NCBI GenBank assembly: GCA_049302575.1
Contig: JBAQMG010000061.1
Coordinates: 1-46,736, forward strand
Direction of reading: 5' to 3'
DNA length: 46,736 nt
Origin: JBAQMG01 sp049302575
Lineage (GTDB): Bacteria; Bacillota; Desulfitobacteriia; Desulfitobacteriales; Desulfitobacteriaceae
Shown: positions 15,945 to 24,533 of the stretch, one piece after another
Layout: each line of letters opens with the position of its first letter
Numbering within the stretch: the stretch's first letter is position 1
The notes under the pieces: generated by a model
Told to the model about the DNA's origin: nothing
Database searches by the model: none
The model's input: the letters and a program-made list of their open reading frames with translations, nothing else
Made by a program: the position numbers and the translations under genes

Positions 15945-17006
15945 ATGAAACCCTTGCCTTTTCAAAATAATGAACCCCAGGAAAACGGTCCGCAGTACCT
16001 AGAGGATCTAGCTACGGGTTACTGGTACTCGGAGACTCTCTTCACTGCGGTGGAACTGGGGATTTTCACACTGCTGGAACCTGAGGGGAAAGAGTTAGAA
16101 AAACTAGCCAAGAGATTGTATTTGAATCAAGCTGCGTTGCAACGTTTTCTGGAGGCTCTCTGTGCCTTGGGTTTGCTGGAAAAGCACGAGGAGATTTACT
16201 TCAATACGAGGGTGTCTAGGGAATTTCTGGTTAAGGGTAGAGAAAATTATCAGGGTGAATCTATCTTATGGCGCAAAAACCTCGTTTCTAACTGGCGAAG
16301 TCTCCGCCGTTGTCTAAAAAAGGGCGGTAGGGTGAGGTTTGGCAAGCAGGATGAAGGGCAAGAACAGATCGTCCGGCGCATACGCAGGTATGGGCGGGCT
16401 ATGGGTAGTGTAGCTAAAAGCAAAGTGACGGAGATACTACCTTTTTTGGACAATTTGTCTCTAACAGGGGATATTTTGGACGTGGGCTCAGGACCGGGGA
16501 CGATTTCCGTCGGGTTGTTAGAACATTTTCCCGACGCAAGGGCAACCCTGATGGATCTTCCGGAAGTGCTCGATTATGCTAGGGAATTGCTGGAGAAAAA
16601 CGAACTAGGCGGTAGGTTCGATTATCAGCCTGCGAATATCCTCGAGCCCTGGGAGTTAAAGAAGGCCCATTTTGACCTTATCATCCTCTCCAACATCGTC
16701 CACGCCTATTCTGAGGTTGAGAATGTAGACGTACTAGATAGAGCAGTGGCTTGTCTAAAGCCAGGAGGTCTAATCCTGATCCATGACTTTTTTCTGGGAC
16801 ACTGTCAAGAGAAAGCCGCTCTTTTTGATCTAAACATGTTTGTTAATACCTTTAACGGTAAAGTCTATGGAGCCGAGTGGGTGAGAGAACAACTAGAGCA
16901 GCGCAAGCTTTATGTCACTGAGCTGTTACCACTTGGCACGGATACTGCCCTGATTTTTGCCGCCAAAGCTGCGGAAAGTCTGCAAAACCTCTGTTTAAGA
17001 CGGTAG
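15945..17006 (+). CDS. bzaC: BzaC-like O-methyltransferase
   Basis: 353 residues with the plant-O-methyltransferase-type layout. An N-terminal dimerisation/winged helix domain (residues 1-110, FTAVELGIFTLLE) is followed by a SAM-binding Rossmann domain with ILDVGSGPGTISVGLLEHFP at about residues 178-197, DLPEVL at 206, and LSNIVHAYSE at 245. In the anaerobic pathway BzaC methylates 5-hydroxybenzimidazole to 5-methoxybenzimidazole. No bzaD or bzaE follows, so the expected end product is the methoxy ligand rather than dimethylbenzimidazole. GGAAGTG precedes the ATG. It is the last gene of the operon. Confidence 0.85.
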   Translation: MKPLPFQNNEPQENGPQYLEDLATGYWYSETLFTAVELGIFTLLEPEGKELEKLAKRLYLNQAALQRFLEALCALGLLEKHEEIYFNTRVSREFLVKGRENYQGESILWRKNLVSNWRSLRRCLKKGGRVRFGKQDEGQEQIVRRIRRYGRAMGSVAKSKVTEILPFLDNLSLTGDILDVGSGPGTISVGLLEHFPDARATLMDLPEVLDYARELLEKNELGGRFDYQPANILEPWELKKAHFDLIILSNIVHAYSEVENVDVLDRAVACLKPGGLILIHDFFLGHCQEKAALFDLNMFVNTFNGKVYGAEWVREQLEQRKLYVTELLPLGTDTALIFAAKAAESLQNLCLRR

Positions 17007-17393
17007 TCCTTATATTTATGTTTAGACTTTATACCATGAAAGCCCCTGTCGCGATGGTATTGTCGTCAAAGTCGTAGTGATGAACGGAAAATATCAATTA
17101 TTAAGCTAACTGGTAAAAAACAACTTGCTTATGAAGATCGAGATGAGTTTGTAGCTTAAACATGGAGAAATAGAGGATTTCTAAATTGCTAAGCATAACG
17201 ATCATTGTCTTCATCTCAATAATACTCCTAGAAATCCTCCTCTTAGAGATTTTAGTTATTATCGAAAAACCTCAAGAAATCAAAACTTGATAAATCATTT
17301 TTCACTGCTCTAGATAATGCAGAGCAAAGGAATTTTACGGTTTCTATTGCAATCTTGAAAAAAACGCCTTGAAAAAAATGTAATTCAGTTTAC
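17007..17393. other. non-coding stretch with a long-range inverted repeat
   Basis: No convincing gene. AGGATTTCTA (17174-17183) is perfectly repeated in inverse form at 17229-17238 (TAGAAATCCT), 45 bases apart. A 34-codon open stretch ending QLAYEDRDEFVA near 17157 could be debris of a lost gene, but I cannot name it. Confidence 0.4.
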
Positions 17394-17646
17394 TTGACAA
17401 AAGTATTATGCATTATATATGATAATTATGGAAGATAATTTGGGGCGAGAAAAATTATCATGTGAAGTAACAATCGTAGCGTTTTCAGTTCAGGAATCAG
17501 GAGTGTAGCTAGGGTTAAAACTCAGACAGCCAAAGTTACTTGCAGGAGATATAGCTTGGTTTTCAGGTTATGAACAAGGAGCAGAATAACGGAGCAGAAA
17601 AAATCTTAAATCAAGATCTTTACTTCAATGATCTTCTGTTTTTTTA
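17394..17646 (+). ncRNA. candidate leader or small RNA upstream of the catabolic cluster
   Basis: A strong promoter (TTGACA 17394-17399, 18-base spacer, TATGAT 17418-17423) is followed about 190 bases later by an AAGATC / GATCTT hairpin (17613-17618 and 17630-17635) and CTGTTTTTTT, an intrinsic-terminator-like end at 17646. No open frame fills the interval. The SDR gene starts 65 bases on. Either a terminating leader that controls the cluster or an independent RNA of about 215 bases would fit. It matches no riboswitch consensus I can recall. Confidence 0.4.
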
Positions 17647-17710
17647 ATTCAAAGAATCATTATAGAACGAGAACTGTTTAAAGATTAAAAAATTATGAGG
17701 AGTGATTTCA

Positions 17711-18463
17711 GTGGATTTGCAGTTAAAAGATAGGGTAGCGTTGGTTACAGGCTCTGGTCAGGGCTTGGGGTTGGAAATTGCCAAACGGTTAGCTGATCAA
17801 GGGGCTAGGGTTGTTATTTCAGACTTGGTTGAGGAGCGTGTTACCCAAGCGGTTAATGAACTTACTGAGCTGGGATACAAAGCACAAGGCTTGCCTTTTA
17901 ATGTCGCTAACTCCAATGAAGTTAACGAAGCGGTCAAAAAGATAGTCGAAAATTTTGGCAAGATTGATATTCTAGTCAATAACGCTGGTATAAATAGGGA
18001 TAATTTTCTTACAAAAATGAGTGATTCCGACTGGGAAAAGGTCATTCAGACAAACTTGACTTCGGTTTTTTACTGTACTCGAGCAGTAGCCAACTACATG
18101 CGAGAGGTAGGATATGGGAAAATTGTCAATATATCATCAATTGTTATCGACGGAAACCTAGGGATTGCCAATTATGCTGCTTCAAAAGCTGGAATTGTCG
18201 GGTTTACCAGAAGTATTGCTTTGGAGTTAGCCCCTAAAGGTATAAACGTCAATGCTGTTGCACCGGGATTCTTTGGTACCGACATGCTGTTTAACCTTAA
18301 AGAGGAAATCCGTCAGAAGATAGTGAATGCAGTTCCTATGGGAAGAACGGGGAAACCATCAGAAGTAGCAGACTTAGTTGCTTTTTTGGCATCAGATAGG
18401 GCTAGCTATATCAATGGCGCACTGATTAGAATTGACGGCGGGATGAGCCTAGGCTTCATGTAG
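17711..18463 (+). CDS. SDR family oxidoreductase (FabG-like)
   Basis: About 250 residues of the classical short-chain dehydrogenase family, acting on a ketone/alcohol pair with NAD(P)H. The cofactor loop GSGQGLGLEIA is at about residue 14, NNAG at about 88, and the catalytic Ser (SSIVIDG), Tyr-x-x-x-Lys (YAASKAG) follow. VAPGFFGTDM is also typical. GAGGAG precedes GTG 17711; GTG 17702 is too near it. The gene leads a run with the OYE-type flavoenzyme 25 bases later, suggesting successive redox steps on one substrate (for example a cyclic alcohol to ketone, then enone). Fatty-acid synthesis is less likely since no acyl carrier genes are present. Confidence 0.9.
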   Translation: MDLQLKDRVALVTGSGQGLGLEIAKRLADQGARVVISDLVEERVTQAVNELTELGYKAQGLPFNVANSNEVNEAVKKIVENFGKIDILVNNAGINRDNFLTKMSDSDWEKVIQTNLTSVFYCTRAVANYMREVGYGKIVNISSIVIDGNLGIANYAASKAGIVGFTRSIALELAPKGINVNAVAPGFFGTDMLFNLKEEIRQKIVNAVPMGRTGKPSEVADLVAFLASDRASYINGALIRIDGGMSLGFM

Positions 18464-18488
18464 AAGACTTTATCTTGGAGGAAACAAA

Positions 18489-20429
18489 ATGTCGACTAGC
18501 GATGTCTTGCTAAGCCCATTTTCTGTAGGTAATCTCACTATTGGAAATAGAATGGTTATGGAACCCATTGTTAGCAGTACCGCTAATGAAGATGGTACAG
18601 TATCAGATAAGTTAAAACAATTTATCATGGAACGTGCGGTTCACAAGCCAGGTTTGATTATCCTCGAAGGCGCTTACCCGCATTCATCGGGTAAGGGATA
18701 TATGAAACAACTTGGGATTGACAATGATCGATGTTTACTGGGTTTGCAAGACCTTGTTGTTTCAGTCCACAGCAATGGCGTACCCATATTCGCCCAACTG
18801 CTGCATACTGGGAGATACGCGTTTTTCAACGCGCTTAAAGACCAGCCTGTGGCGCCTTCTGCAATTTCGCCGAGGATACCCAGAGACCATCCTAGAGCCC
18901 TAACTGAAATTGAAATAGGAGGGCTGGTGGAGGCCTATAAAATGGCCGCTTTAAGAGCACAAAGAGCAGGTTTTGACGGAGTAGAAATCCAAGCAGGTTC
19001 TGGTTACTTGCTGAGCTCATTTCTTTCTCCTTATTCCAATAGACGCAATGATAAGTACGGGGGTAGCTTGGAAAATCGAGCACGCTTTTTATTGGAGGTT
19101 ATAGATGCAGTCCGTGAAGGTGTTGGAGCTACTTATCCGATTTCTTGCCGTTTAAACGCTGATGAAGTTATTGAAGAAGGGAACACTATTGACCAATTGA
19201 TCCAAATCGGTAAGCTAGCAATTGAACATGGCGTAAATATCATGAACCCTTTGATAGGCTGGCATGAATCACTAGAGCCGATAATGACAATGGATGTTCC
19301 GCAAGGTAAGTGGCTTTCTACTTTCCAGAGAGTTCGCCAGTCCTGGCAAGTTCCTCTGATTGTATCTTATGGACTACATACGCCTGCTTCAGCACGCCAA
19401 CTACTCAGGGCTGGAATAGCAGATTTTGTTGGATGGGCACGGCCAGTGATCGCAGACCCTGAACTTCCTGCTAAGATTCGGAACGGCAGGGAGCAAGATA
19501 TTAGACTGTGTATTAGTTGCAATACAGGGTGCTTTGGAAATGTTTTTAAGGGAATAAATATTGCCTGTTCCGTGAACCCTTGGTGCGGTAAAGAAAATGA
19601 AGTTCATGTAGTCAATCCAGGTATAAGTAATCTAAAACGCGTAGCTAAAAAGGTTCTTGTCGTGGGGGCGGGGCCTGCTGGAATGCAGGCAGCCATTGAA
19701 GCCGCCCGTCAAGGACACAAAGTAAAATTATTAGAAAAAGAACGCCAATTAGGGGGTCAGTTGCGCTTAGCCGCTATACCACCTTACCGACAAAAATTAG
19801 CGCTTTTGCTTGATTACCTAGAAAAGGAGCTCTTTAAAGCAGGAGTGGAAGTTCAAAAAGAAATAATCGCAGATTCGAAACTGATTACTGCCGAAAGTCC
19901 CGATGTATTGATCCTCGCTCTAGGAGCTTTACCTAAAAGTATTAATTTACTTGGGATAGGTGAGTTTCCTGTGTACTATGCTTCAGAAATCCTGCAAATC
20001 GATGAACTCCCCAATTTTCAGCGTTGGGCTATAATTGGCGGTGGTTTAGTTGGTCTGGAAACTGCAGAATACCTAAGCTCTAAGGGTAAGGAAGCACTGA
20101 TCTTGGAACAAACGGGAAAAGTGGCTGGCGATGCTAGTCTCTTTGAACGAGCGGGGTTACTACGCAGGGTGAAAAAGAATGTACCTATTTATACAGAGGT
20201 TAGTAATATGACGATTCAAAAGGGCTTAATAACGTGCGATCAGGTTGAAAATAAACTGGAATTCCAAATCGATGCTGTGATTATAGCCATTGGTATGAAC
20301 CCCAATAACTCCCTCAACAACTTGGAAATCCCTGAACAGATTTTAGTCTATTCAATCGGAGACTGTTTAAGCGTTGGAGGGATTTTAGAAGCAGTACAAC
20401 AGGGGGCTGAAGTGGGAAATCGCATTTAA
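18489..20429 (+). CDS. NADH:flavin oxidoreductase, Old Yellow Enzyme / 2,4-dienoyl-CoA reductase family
   Basis: 646 residues with three parts. Residues 1-330 form the FMN TIM barrel (GRYAF, GFDGVEIQAGSGYLLSSFLS, YGGSLENRARF, FVGWARPVIADP). The 4Fe-4S site is at about 341-364 (CISCNTGC, then CSVNPWC). The FAD/NAD(P) domain begins with VLVVGAGPAGMQAA at about 389, with a second nucleotide motif, WAIIGGGLVGLETAEYL, at about 515. This is the FadH/BaiCD/trimethylamine-dehydrogenase-like layout: NAD(P)H to FAD to cluster to FMN, reducing a C=C next to a carbonyl or CoA ester. The usual His near the active site is not certain (EIQAGSGYLL has Gln-Ala where many have HxAHGYLL), which may change substrate. 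It is paired with the SDR. Confidence 0.87.
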   Translation: MSTSDVLLSPFSVGNLTIGNRMVMEPIVSSTANEDGTVSDKLKQFIMERAVHKPGLIILEGAYPHSSGKGYMKQLGIDNDRCLLGLQDLVVSVHSNGVPIFAQLLHTGRYAFFNALKDQPVAPSAISPRIPRDHPRALTEIEIGGLVEAYKMAALRAQRAGFDGVEIQAGSGYLLSSFLSPYSNRRNDKYGGSLENRARFLLEVIDAVREGVGATYPISCRLNADEVIEEGNTIDQLIQIGKLAIEHGVNIMNPLIGWHESLEPIMTMDVPQGKWLSTFQRVRQSWQVPLIVSYGLHTPASARQLLRAGIADFVGWARPVIADPELPAKIRNGREQDIRLCISCNTGCFGNVFKGINIACSVNPWCGKENEVHVVNPGISNLKRVAKKVLVVGAGPAGMQAAIEAARQGHKVKLLEKERQLGGQLRLAAIPPYRQKLALLLDYLEKELFKAGVEVQKEIIADSKLITAESPDVLILALGALPKSINLLGIGEFPVYYASEILQIDELPNFQRWAIIGGGLVGLETAEYLSSKGKEALILEQTGKVAGDASLFERAGLLRRVKKNVPIYTEVSNMTIQKGLITCDQVENKLEFQIDAVIIAIGMNPNNSLNNLEIPEQILVYSIGDCLSVGGILEAVQQGAEVGNRI

Positions 20430-20430
20430 G

Positions 20431-20442
20431 TGAACTCGTTGA
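20431..20442. promoter_or_regulatory. candidate dyad TGAACTCGTTGA (copy 1)
   Basis: Starts two bases after the OYE gene stop. Nearly the same 12-base dyad recurs at 27917-27928 (there fully symmetric, TGAAC-TC-GTTCA). The two copies flank the HdrCBA-FlxDCBA-DUF2889 segment. It can also form part of a weak hairpin with GAATGAGTT downstream. Confidence 0.3.
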
Positions 20443-20466
20443 ACAAAAATTGAATGAGTTGACTGA

Positions 20467-20494
20467 AATTCCCCGCAGCAAGCTGCGGGGAATT
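20467..20494. terminator. perfect GC-rich stem-loop after the OYE gene
   Basis: AATTCCCCGCAGC is followed by AA and GCTGCGGGGAATT, a perfect 13-base-pair palindrome, 38 bases past the stop. There is no T run on either side, so classic intrinsic termination is doubtful. It may be a processing or stability element separating the OYE transcript from hdrC. Confidence 0.5.
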
Positions 20495-20634
20495 AGTCCG
20501 AAGAGATTAAAAGCTAAGAAGAATAGCCAATAATTTCTTTTGTTTTATTTATAGCTAGTTTAGGTAATCACAAAGTGTAAAAAAGAACAAATTAATGAGC
20601 TTCCAGTTTTAATATTTAGAAAAGGGGGTAAACC

Positions 20635-21207
20635 ATGCAACCGATCAACCTAACACTCGCCTTAGCCGCGGGTAAGGACTTTGTAGCAAAAGTCCAAAAT
20701 GCAAGTGGTGTGAATGTCAAGGGCTGTTACCAGTGCGGAAAATGTTCTGCTGGCTGCCCAGTAGCTTTCGCCATGGACTATACACCTAGGCAGATCATGC
20801 GCTTACTTCAACTGGGACTGAAGGAAGAGCTATTAAAAGCGCGGAGTATCTGGCTGTGCGCCCAATGTGAGACCTGTTCTGCACGCTGTCCGCGTAGTCT
20901 TCATCCAGACAAGGTTATGGAAGTTTTGCGGATGGAAGCCAAAAAAGCGGGTATTAAAGCCGAAGGGGAGATTGCTACTTTCAACGAGAAATTTCTCAAG
21001 TCGGTGGCCAACAACGGACGGGTTTTTGAAGCTGGACTTATTATTGGATTTAACTTGGCAACTATGCAGCCTTTGAAGGACGCCAGTGCTGCCCCCGGCA
21101 TGCTCAGTAAAGGCAAACTCAAACTTCAACCGTCCAAAATAAAGGGTATTGACGCAGTGCGCCGTATCTTTGAGAATGCTAGAAAAATGGAGGATGAGCA
21201 CGTATGA
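20635..21207 (+). CDS. hdrC: heterodisulfide reductase subunit C (HdrC-like)
   Basis: 190 residues with two 4Fe-4S motifs, CYQCGKCSAGCP at about residues 27-38 and CAQCETCSARCP at about 78-89, the normal HdrC layout with its helical C-terminal arm. HdrC passes electrons between HdrA and HdrB in the soluble bifurcating complex. AAGGGGG precedes ATG. It opens a seven-gene operon (HdrC-HdrB-HdrA-FlxD-FlxC-FlxB-FlxA) that runs to 27270 with overlaps or tiny gaps. A 205-base gap separates it from the OYE gene, so it may have its own promoter. Confidence 0.93.
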   Translation: MQPINLTLALAAGKDFVAKVQNASGVNVKGCYQCGKCSAGCPVAFAMDYTPRQIMRLLQLGLKEELLKARSIWLCAQCETCSARCPRSLHPDKVMEVLRMEAKKAGIKAEGEIATFNEKFLKSVANNGRVFEAGLIIGFNLATMQPLKDASAAPGMLSKGKLKLQPSKIKGIDAVRRIFENARKMEDEHV

Positions 21208-22073
21208 AATATGCCTATTATCCTGGGTGTTCTCTCCATTCTACGGGGATTGAATACGAGCTGTCGACGCGATTGGTTGCTCAGAAGCTGGGGATTGAAC
21301 TAAAGGAGATACCCGACTGGAACTGTTGCGGTGCCACTGCAGCCCATACCACCAACCACCTGCTTGGCTTGGCCTTGCCGGCGCGTAATCTGGCTATCGC
21401 GGAAAAAGAAGGTTTGGATGTCATGGCTCCCTGCGCCAGTTGTTATAACAGAATGAAAACCACCGAATTAGCTGTGAAGTCCTCGCCAGAGACTAAGGCG
21501 AAGATTAATAAAGTAACCGAAATGCCATATGAGGGTAAAATAGGCGTTAAATCTTCCTTGGAAGTGTTGGTACGGGAAACTGGTCTGAAGACCATCCAGA
21601 AGTTGGTCACACATTCACTTGGCGGTATGAAGGTGGCCGCATATTACGGCTGCTTATTAGTTAGACCCAAGAGCGTGGCTATCGATGATCAGGAAGACCC
21701 CACAATAATGGACGAATTGGTAACTGCCCTTGGTGGGGAAGCCGTACAGTGGCCGTTCAAAACAGAATGCTGTGGCGCAGCTCTTCCAACTTCCCGCACT
21801 GAGGTCGGACTTAAACTAGTGTATGATCTGCTTGACATGGCTCAATCCGTGGGAGCTGAGGCCATCGTATGCGCCTGTCCCCTGTGTTTCGTTAACCTAG
21901 ACATGCGCCAAAATGATGTAAATAAAAAGGTTACTGGTAGCAAATTTAATCTGCCAATCTTCTATTTTACAGAACTGATGGGTATAGCTTTTGGTGAACA
22001 GCCCGCTAAAGTCGGCGTGAACAAACATTTCGTCGATCCTAAGCCTGTTTTGGCTAAGTACAATTTAAAGTAA
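21204..22073 (+). CDS. hdrB: heterodisulfide reductase subunit B (HdrB-like)
   Basis: 289 residues with two CCG domains. The first has DWNCCGATAA at about residue 39 and PCASCYNRM at about 76; the second has TECCGAALP at about 191 and CACPLCFVNLD at about 227. These cysteines hold the non-cubane 4Fe-4S clusters at which a disulfide is reduced in methanogen HdrB. In bacteria without coenzyme M/B the natural disulfide partner is another thiol carrier; DsrC is the proposal for the Flx-Hdr system of sulfate reducers. It starts four bases inside hdrC (ATGA overlap). Confidence 0.93.
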   Translation: MKYAYYPGCSLHSTGIEYELSTRLVAQKLGIELKEIPDWNCCGATAAHTTNHLLGLALPARNLAIAEKEGLDVMAPCASCYNRMKTTELAVKSSPETKAKINKVTEMPYEGKIGVKSSLEVLVRETGLKTIQKLVTHSLGGMKVAAYYGCLLVRPKSVAIDDQEDPTIMDELVTALGGEAVQWPFKTECCGAALPTSRTEVGLKLVYDLLDMAQSVGAEAIVCACPLCFVNLDMRQNDVNKKVTGSKFNLPIFYFTELMGIAFGEQPAKVGVNKHFVDPKPVLAKYNLK

Positions 22074-22086
22074 AGGAGGATGCCCC

Positions 22087-24066
22087 ATGAGAAAAGTTGG
22101 CGTTTTTGTTTGTCACTGTGGTACAAATATCGCCGGGACCGTTGACTGTGAAGCTGTCGCCAAAGCAGCAGCAAAATTTCCCAACGTGGCCTTTGCAATG
22201 GACTATAAATATGTCTGCTCCGAACCTGGCCAAAAAGTTATTCAAGATGCTATTAAGGAACACAACCTAGATCGTGTAGTGGTCGCCTCCTGTACACCGA
22301 GGATGCATGAACCCACCTTCCGCCGCTGCATTGCTGGAGCAGGCCTGAATCCGTACTTATTCGAAATGGCCAATATCAGGGAGCAATGTTCCTGGGTTCA
22401 TCAGGATAAAGCCAAAGGCACGTGGAAAGCGATCGACTTGGTGCGTAAAGCAGTTGCCAAGGTTGTTAAGAATGAGCCCTTGGAAAAAACGAGTATTGCC
22501 ATTACTAAGCGAGCACTGGTGATCGGCGGGGGCATCGCCGGTATCCAAGTTGCTTTGGACATTGCTGATGCTGGCTATCCCGTTACGATTGTTGAGAAGG
22601 AACCCTCAATTGGCGGTCGGATGTCCCAAATTGATAAAACCTTTCCGACTATTGACTGTTCGGTTTGTATTTTGGGACCAAAATTAGTTGACACGTCTCA
22701 GAACCCACTGATTGATATTGTATCTTACGCCCAAGTAGAAAAAGTGGAAGGGTACGTGGGTAACTTCGATGTCACGATCCGCAAAAAAGCTCGTTCAATT
22801 GATATGAGTAAATGTACAGGCTGCGGTCTCTGCCAGGAAAAGTGTCCAACTAAAGTAGATTCTGAATTTGACATGAAGCTGGGCAAGCGGAAAGCCATCT
22901 ATACTCCCTTCCCGCAAGCTGTCCCCAATAAACCCGTGATTGACCGTGTTAACTGCACGAAATTTAAAACTGGTAAATGTGGGATCTGCCAAAAGCTTTG
23001 TCCTGTTGGCGCCGTGGACTTCGAGCAACAAGATGAAAGCATTAGCGAAAAGTTTGGTACCATTATCGTCTCGACCGGCTTCAACCAGTATGATCACAGT
23101 GTGATTGGCGAATACGGTTATGGCAAGTATCCTGATGTGATTACTGGCTTACACTTAGAGCGCCTAATCAATGCCTCAGGTCCGACCCAAGGCAAAATTA
23201 AGCGTCCTTCGGATCATAAAATTCCGGAGACTGTGGTATTCATCCAATGTGTGGGTTCTCGTGACGAAGCCAAAGGAAAGTCCTATTGCTCCCGCACCTG
23301 TTGTATGTATACCGCTAAACACGCTACCCTCGTACATGAAAAAATACCTGGCGCCCAGACCTATATTTTCTATATGGATGTAAGAACTCCAGGTAAGGGC
23401 TATGAAGAGTTCTATAAGCGTACGACGGAGGAATACGAGGCCAATTACATTAGGGGCCGGGTCTCCAAGGTATACCAAAGGGGGGACAAACTAGTTGTTC
23501 GGGGTGAAGACACCCTGCTGGGTCGTCCAGTGGAAGTAGAAGCCGACATGGTGGTATTGGCTGTGGCGATGGAAGCACGGGAGGATGCCGCAGATTTAGG
23601 TCGGATCCTTGGTATTTCCACCGACAAAGATCACTTCTTCACCGAAGCTCATCCAAAACTCAAACCGGTTGAAACTCATACGGCGGGCGTTTTCCTGGCC
23701 GGCGCTTGTCAGGGTCCTAAAGACATCCCTGATTCAGTGGCTCAGGCAGGCGCAGCCGCATCCAAGGCCATCGGCCTCCTATCCAAATCACAGATGGAAA
23801 CCGAACCTGTAGTTTCTGAGGTCAACGAGTCTCGCTGCTCCGGTTGTCTGATGTGTAAAGGCATTTGCCCCTATAAGGCGATTGACGCCAAAATGATTCA
23901 AGAGCGCGTAGGTGGTAAGCTCATTGAGCGCCAGGTTGCGAGCGTCAACAAGTCACTGTGTCATGGCTGTGGCGCTTGTACTGTAGCTTGTCGCGCGGGC
24001 TGCCTGAACCTTTTAGGCTTTACCAATGAACAAATTCTAGCGGAGGTGGAAGCCGTATGTCTTTAG
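22087..24066 (+). CDS. hdrA: heterodisulfide reductase subunit A (HdrA-like), bifurcating flavoprotein
   Basis: 659 residues. The N-terminal domain has VFVCHCGTNIAG at about 6; the FAD-binding GGGIAGIQVALDIADAG starts at about 147 and GRMSQIDKTFPTIDCSVC follows. Ferredoxin motifs are CTGCGLCQEKCP at about 243 and CGICQKLCP at about 299, and a C-terminal pair CSGCLMCKGICP (about 584) and CHGCGACTVACRAGC (about 625). HdrA carries the FAD proposed to split electrons from NADH or hydrogen between ferredoxin and the HdrB disulfide site. AAAGGAGG precedes ATG. Its end overlaps FlxD by ten bases. Length and all motifs are complete. Confidence 0.95.
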   Translation: MRKVGVFVCHCGTNIAGTVDCEAVAKAAAKFPNVAFAMDYKYVCSEPGQKVIQDAIKEHNLDRVVVASCTPRMHEPTFRRCIAGAGLNPYLFEMANIREQCSWVHQDKAKGTWKAIDLVRKAVAKVVKNEPLEKTSIAITKRALVIGGGIAGIQVALDIADAGYPVTIVEKEPSIGGRMSQIDKTFPTIDCSVCILGPKLVDTSQNPLIDIVSYAQVEKVEGYVGNFDVTIRKKARSIDMSKCTGCGLCQEKCPTKVDSEFDMKLGKRKAIYTPFPQAVPNKPVIDRVNCTKFKTGKCGICQKLCPVGAVDFEQQDESISEKFGTIIVSTGFNQYDHSVIGEYGYGKYPDVITGLHLERLINASGPTQGKIKRPSDHKIPETVVFIQCVGSRDEAKGKSYCSRTCCMYTAKHATLVHEKIPGAQTYIFYMDVRTPGKGYEEFYKRTTEEYEANYIRGRVSKVYQRGDKLVVRGEDTLLGRPVEVEADMVVLAVAMEAREDAADLGRILGISTDKDHFFTEAHPKLKPVETHTAGVFLAGACQGPKDIPDSVAQAGAAASKAIGLLSKSQMETEPVVSEVNESRCSGCLMCKGICPYKAIDAKMIQERVGGKLIERQVASVNKSLCHGCGACTVACRAGCLNLLGFTNEQILAEVEAVCL

Positions 24067-24533
24067 ATACCGAAGCTTTAGCTAAAACTCTCGGAGATAG
24101 CCCTTCCTACGAACCCAAAGAGTGGGAACCCCGGATCGTTGGTTTTGCCTGCAACTGGTGTACTTATGCTGGCGCTGATTTGGCCGGTTTATCTCGTCTA
24201 CAGTATCCGCCCTCTATTCGATTAATCCGAGTACCTTGCTCCGGTCGAACTAATCCACAGTTTGTCGTTCGGGCTTTTCAACGGGGCGCTGATGCGGTAC
24301 TTGTCGCCGGCTGCCATCCAGGAGACTGCCACTACTCGACTGGAAACTACTTCACTCGGCGACGCTTTCTCGTGATGCAGCGCCTCCTAGAATACATGGG
24401 TATGGATCCCCGCCGATTCCAGGCCCGTTGGATTTCAGGTTCGGAAGGACCGAAGTTTCAGCAAGTGGTCACTCAGATGACTGAGGATATTAAGGCTTTA
24501 GGACCAAACAGAAAGATGAGGGATGTGGAGTGA
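24057..24533 (+). CDS. flxD: MvhD/FlxD-type 2Fe-2S electron-transfer subunit
   Basis: 158 residues of the MvhD (hydrogenase iron-sulfur subunit) family: GFACNWCTYAGADLAG at about residues 29-44, IRVPCSGR at about 58, and GCHPGDCHY at about 83, giving the conserved cysteines of a 2Fe-2S site. In methanogens MvhD links the hydrogenase to HdrA; in FlxABCD-HdrABC of Desulfovibrio the homologue FlxD links the NADH module to HdrA. The presence of FlxA-C and no hydrogenase downstream argues for the NADH version here. It overlaps hdrA upstream and the next gene by four bases. Confidence 0.9.
   Translation: MSLDTEALAKTLGDSPSYEPKEWEPRIVGFACNWCTYAGADLAGLSRLQYPPSIRLIRVPCSGRTNPQFVVRAFQRGADAVLVAGCHPGDCHYSTGNYFTRRRFLVMQRLLEYMGMDPRRFQARWISGSEGPKFQQVVTQMTEDIKALGPNRKMRDVE

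Noticed and set aside
17040..17160. Short transposase remnant ending QLAYEDRDEFVA
   Set aside because: Only about 34 codons, no recognisable domain, and no inverted ends, so it is not called as a gene.
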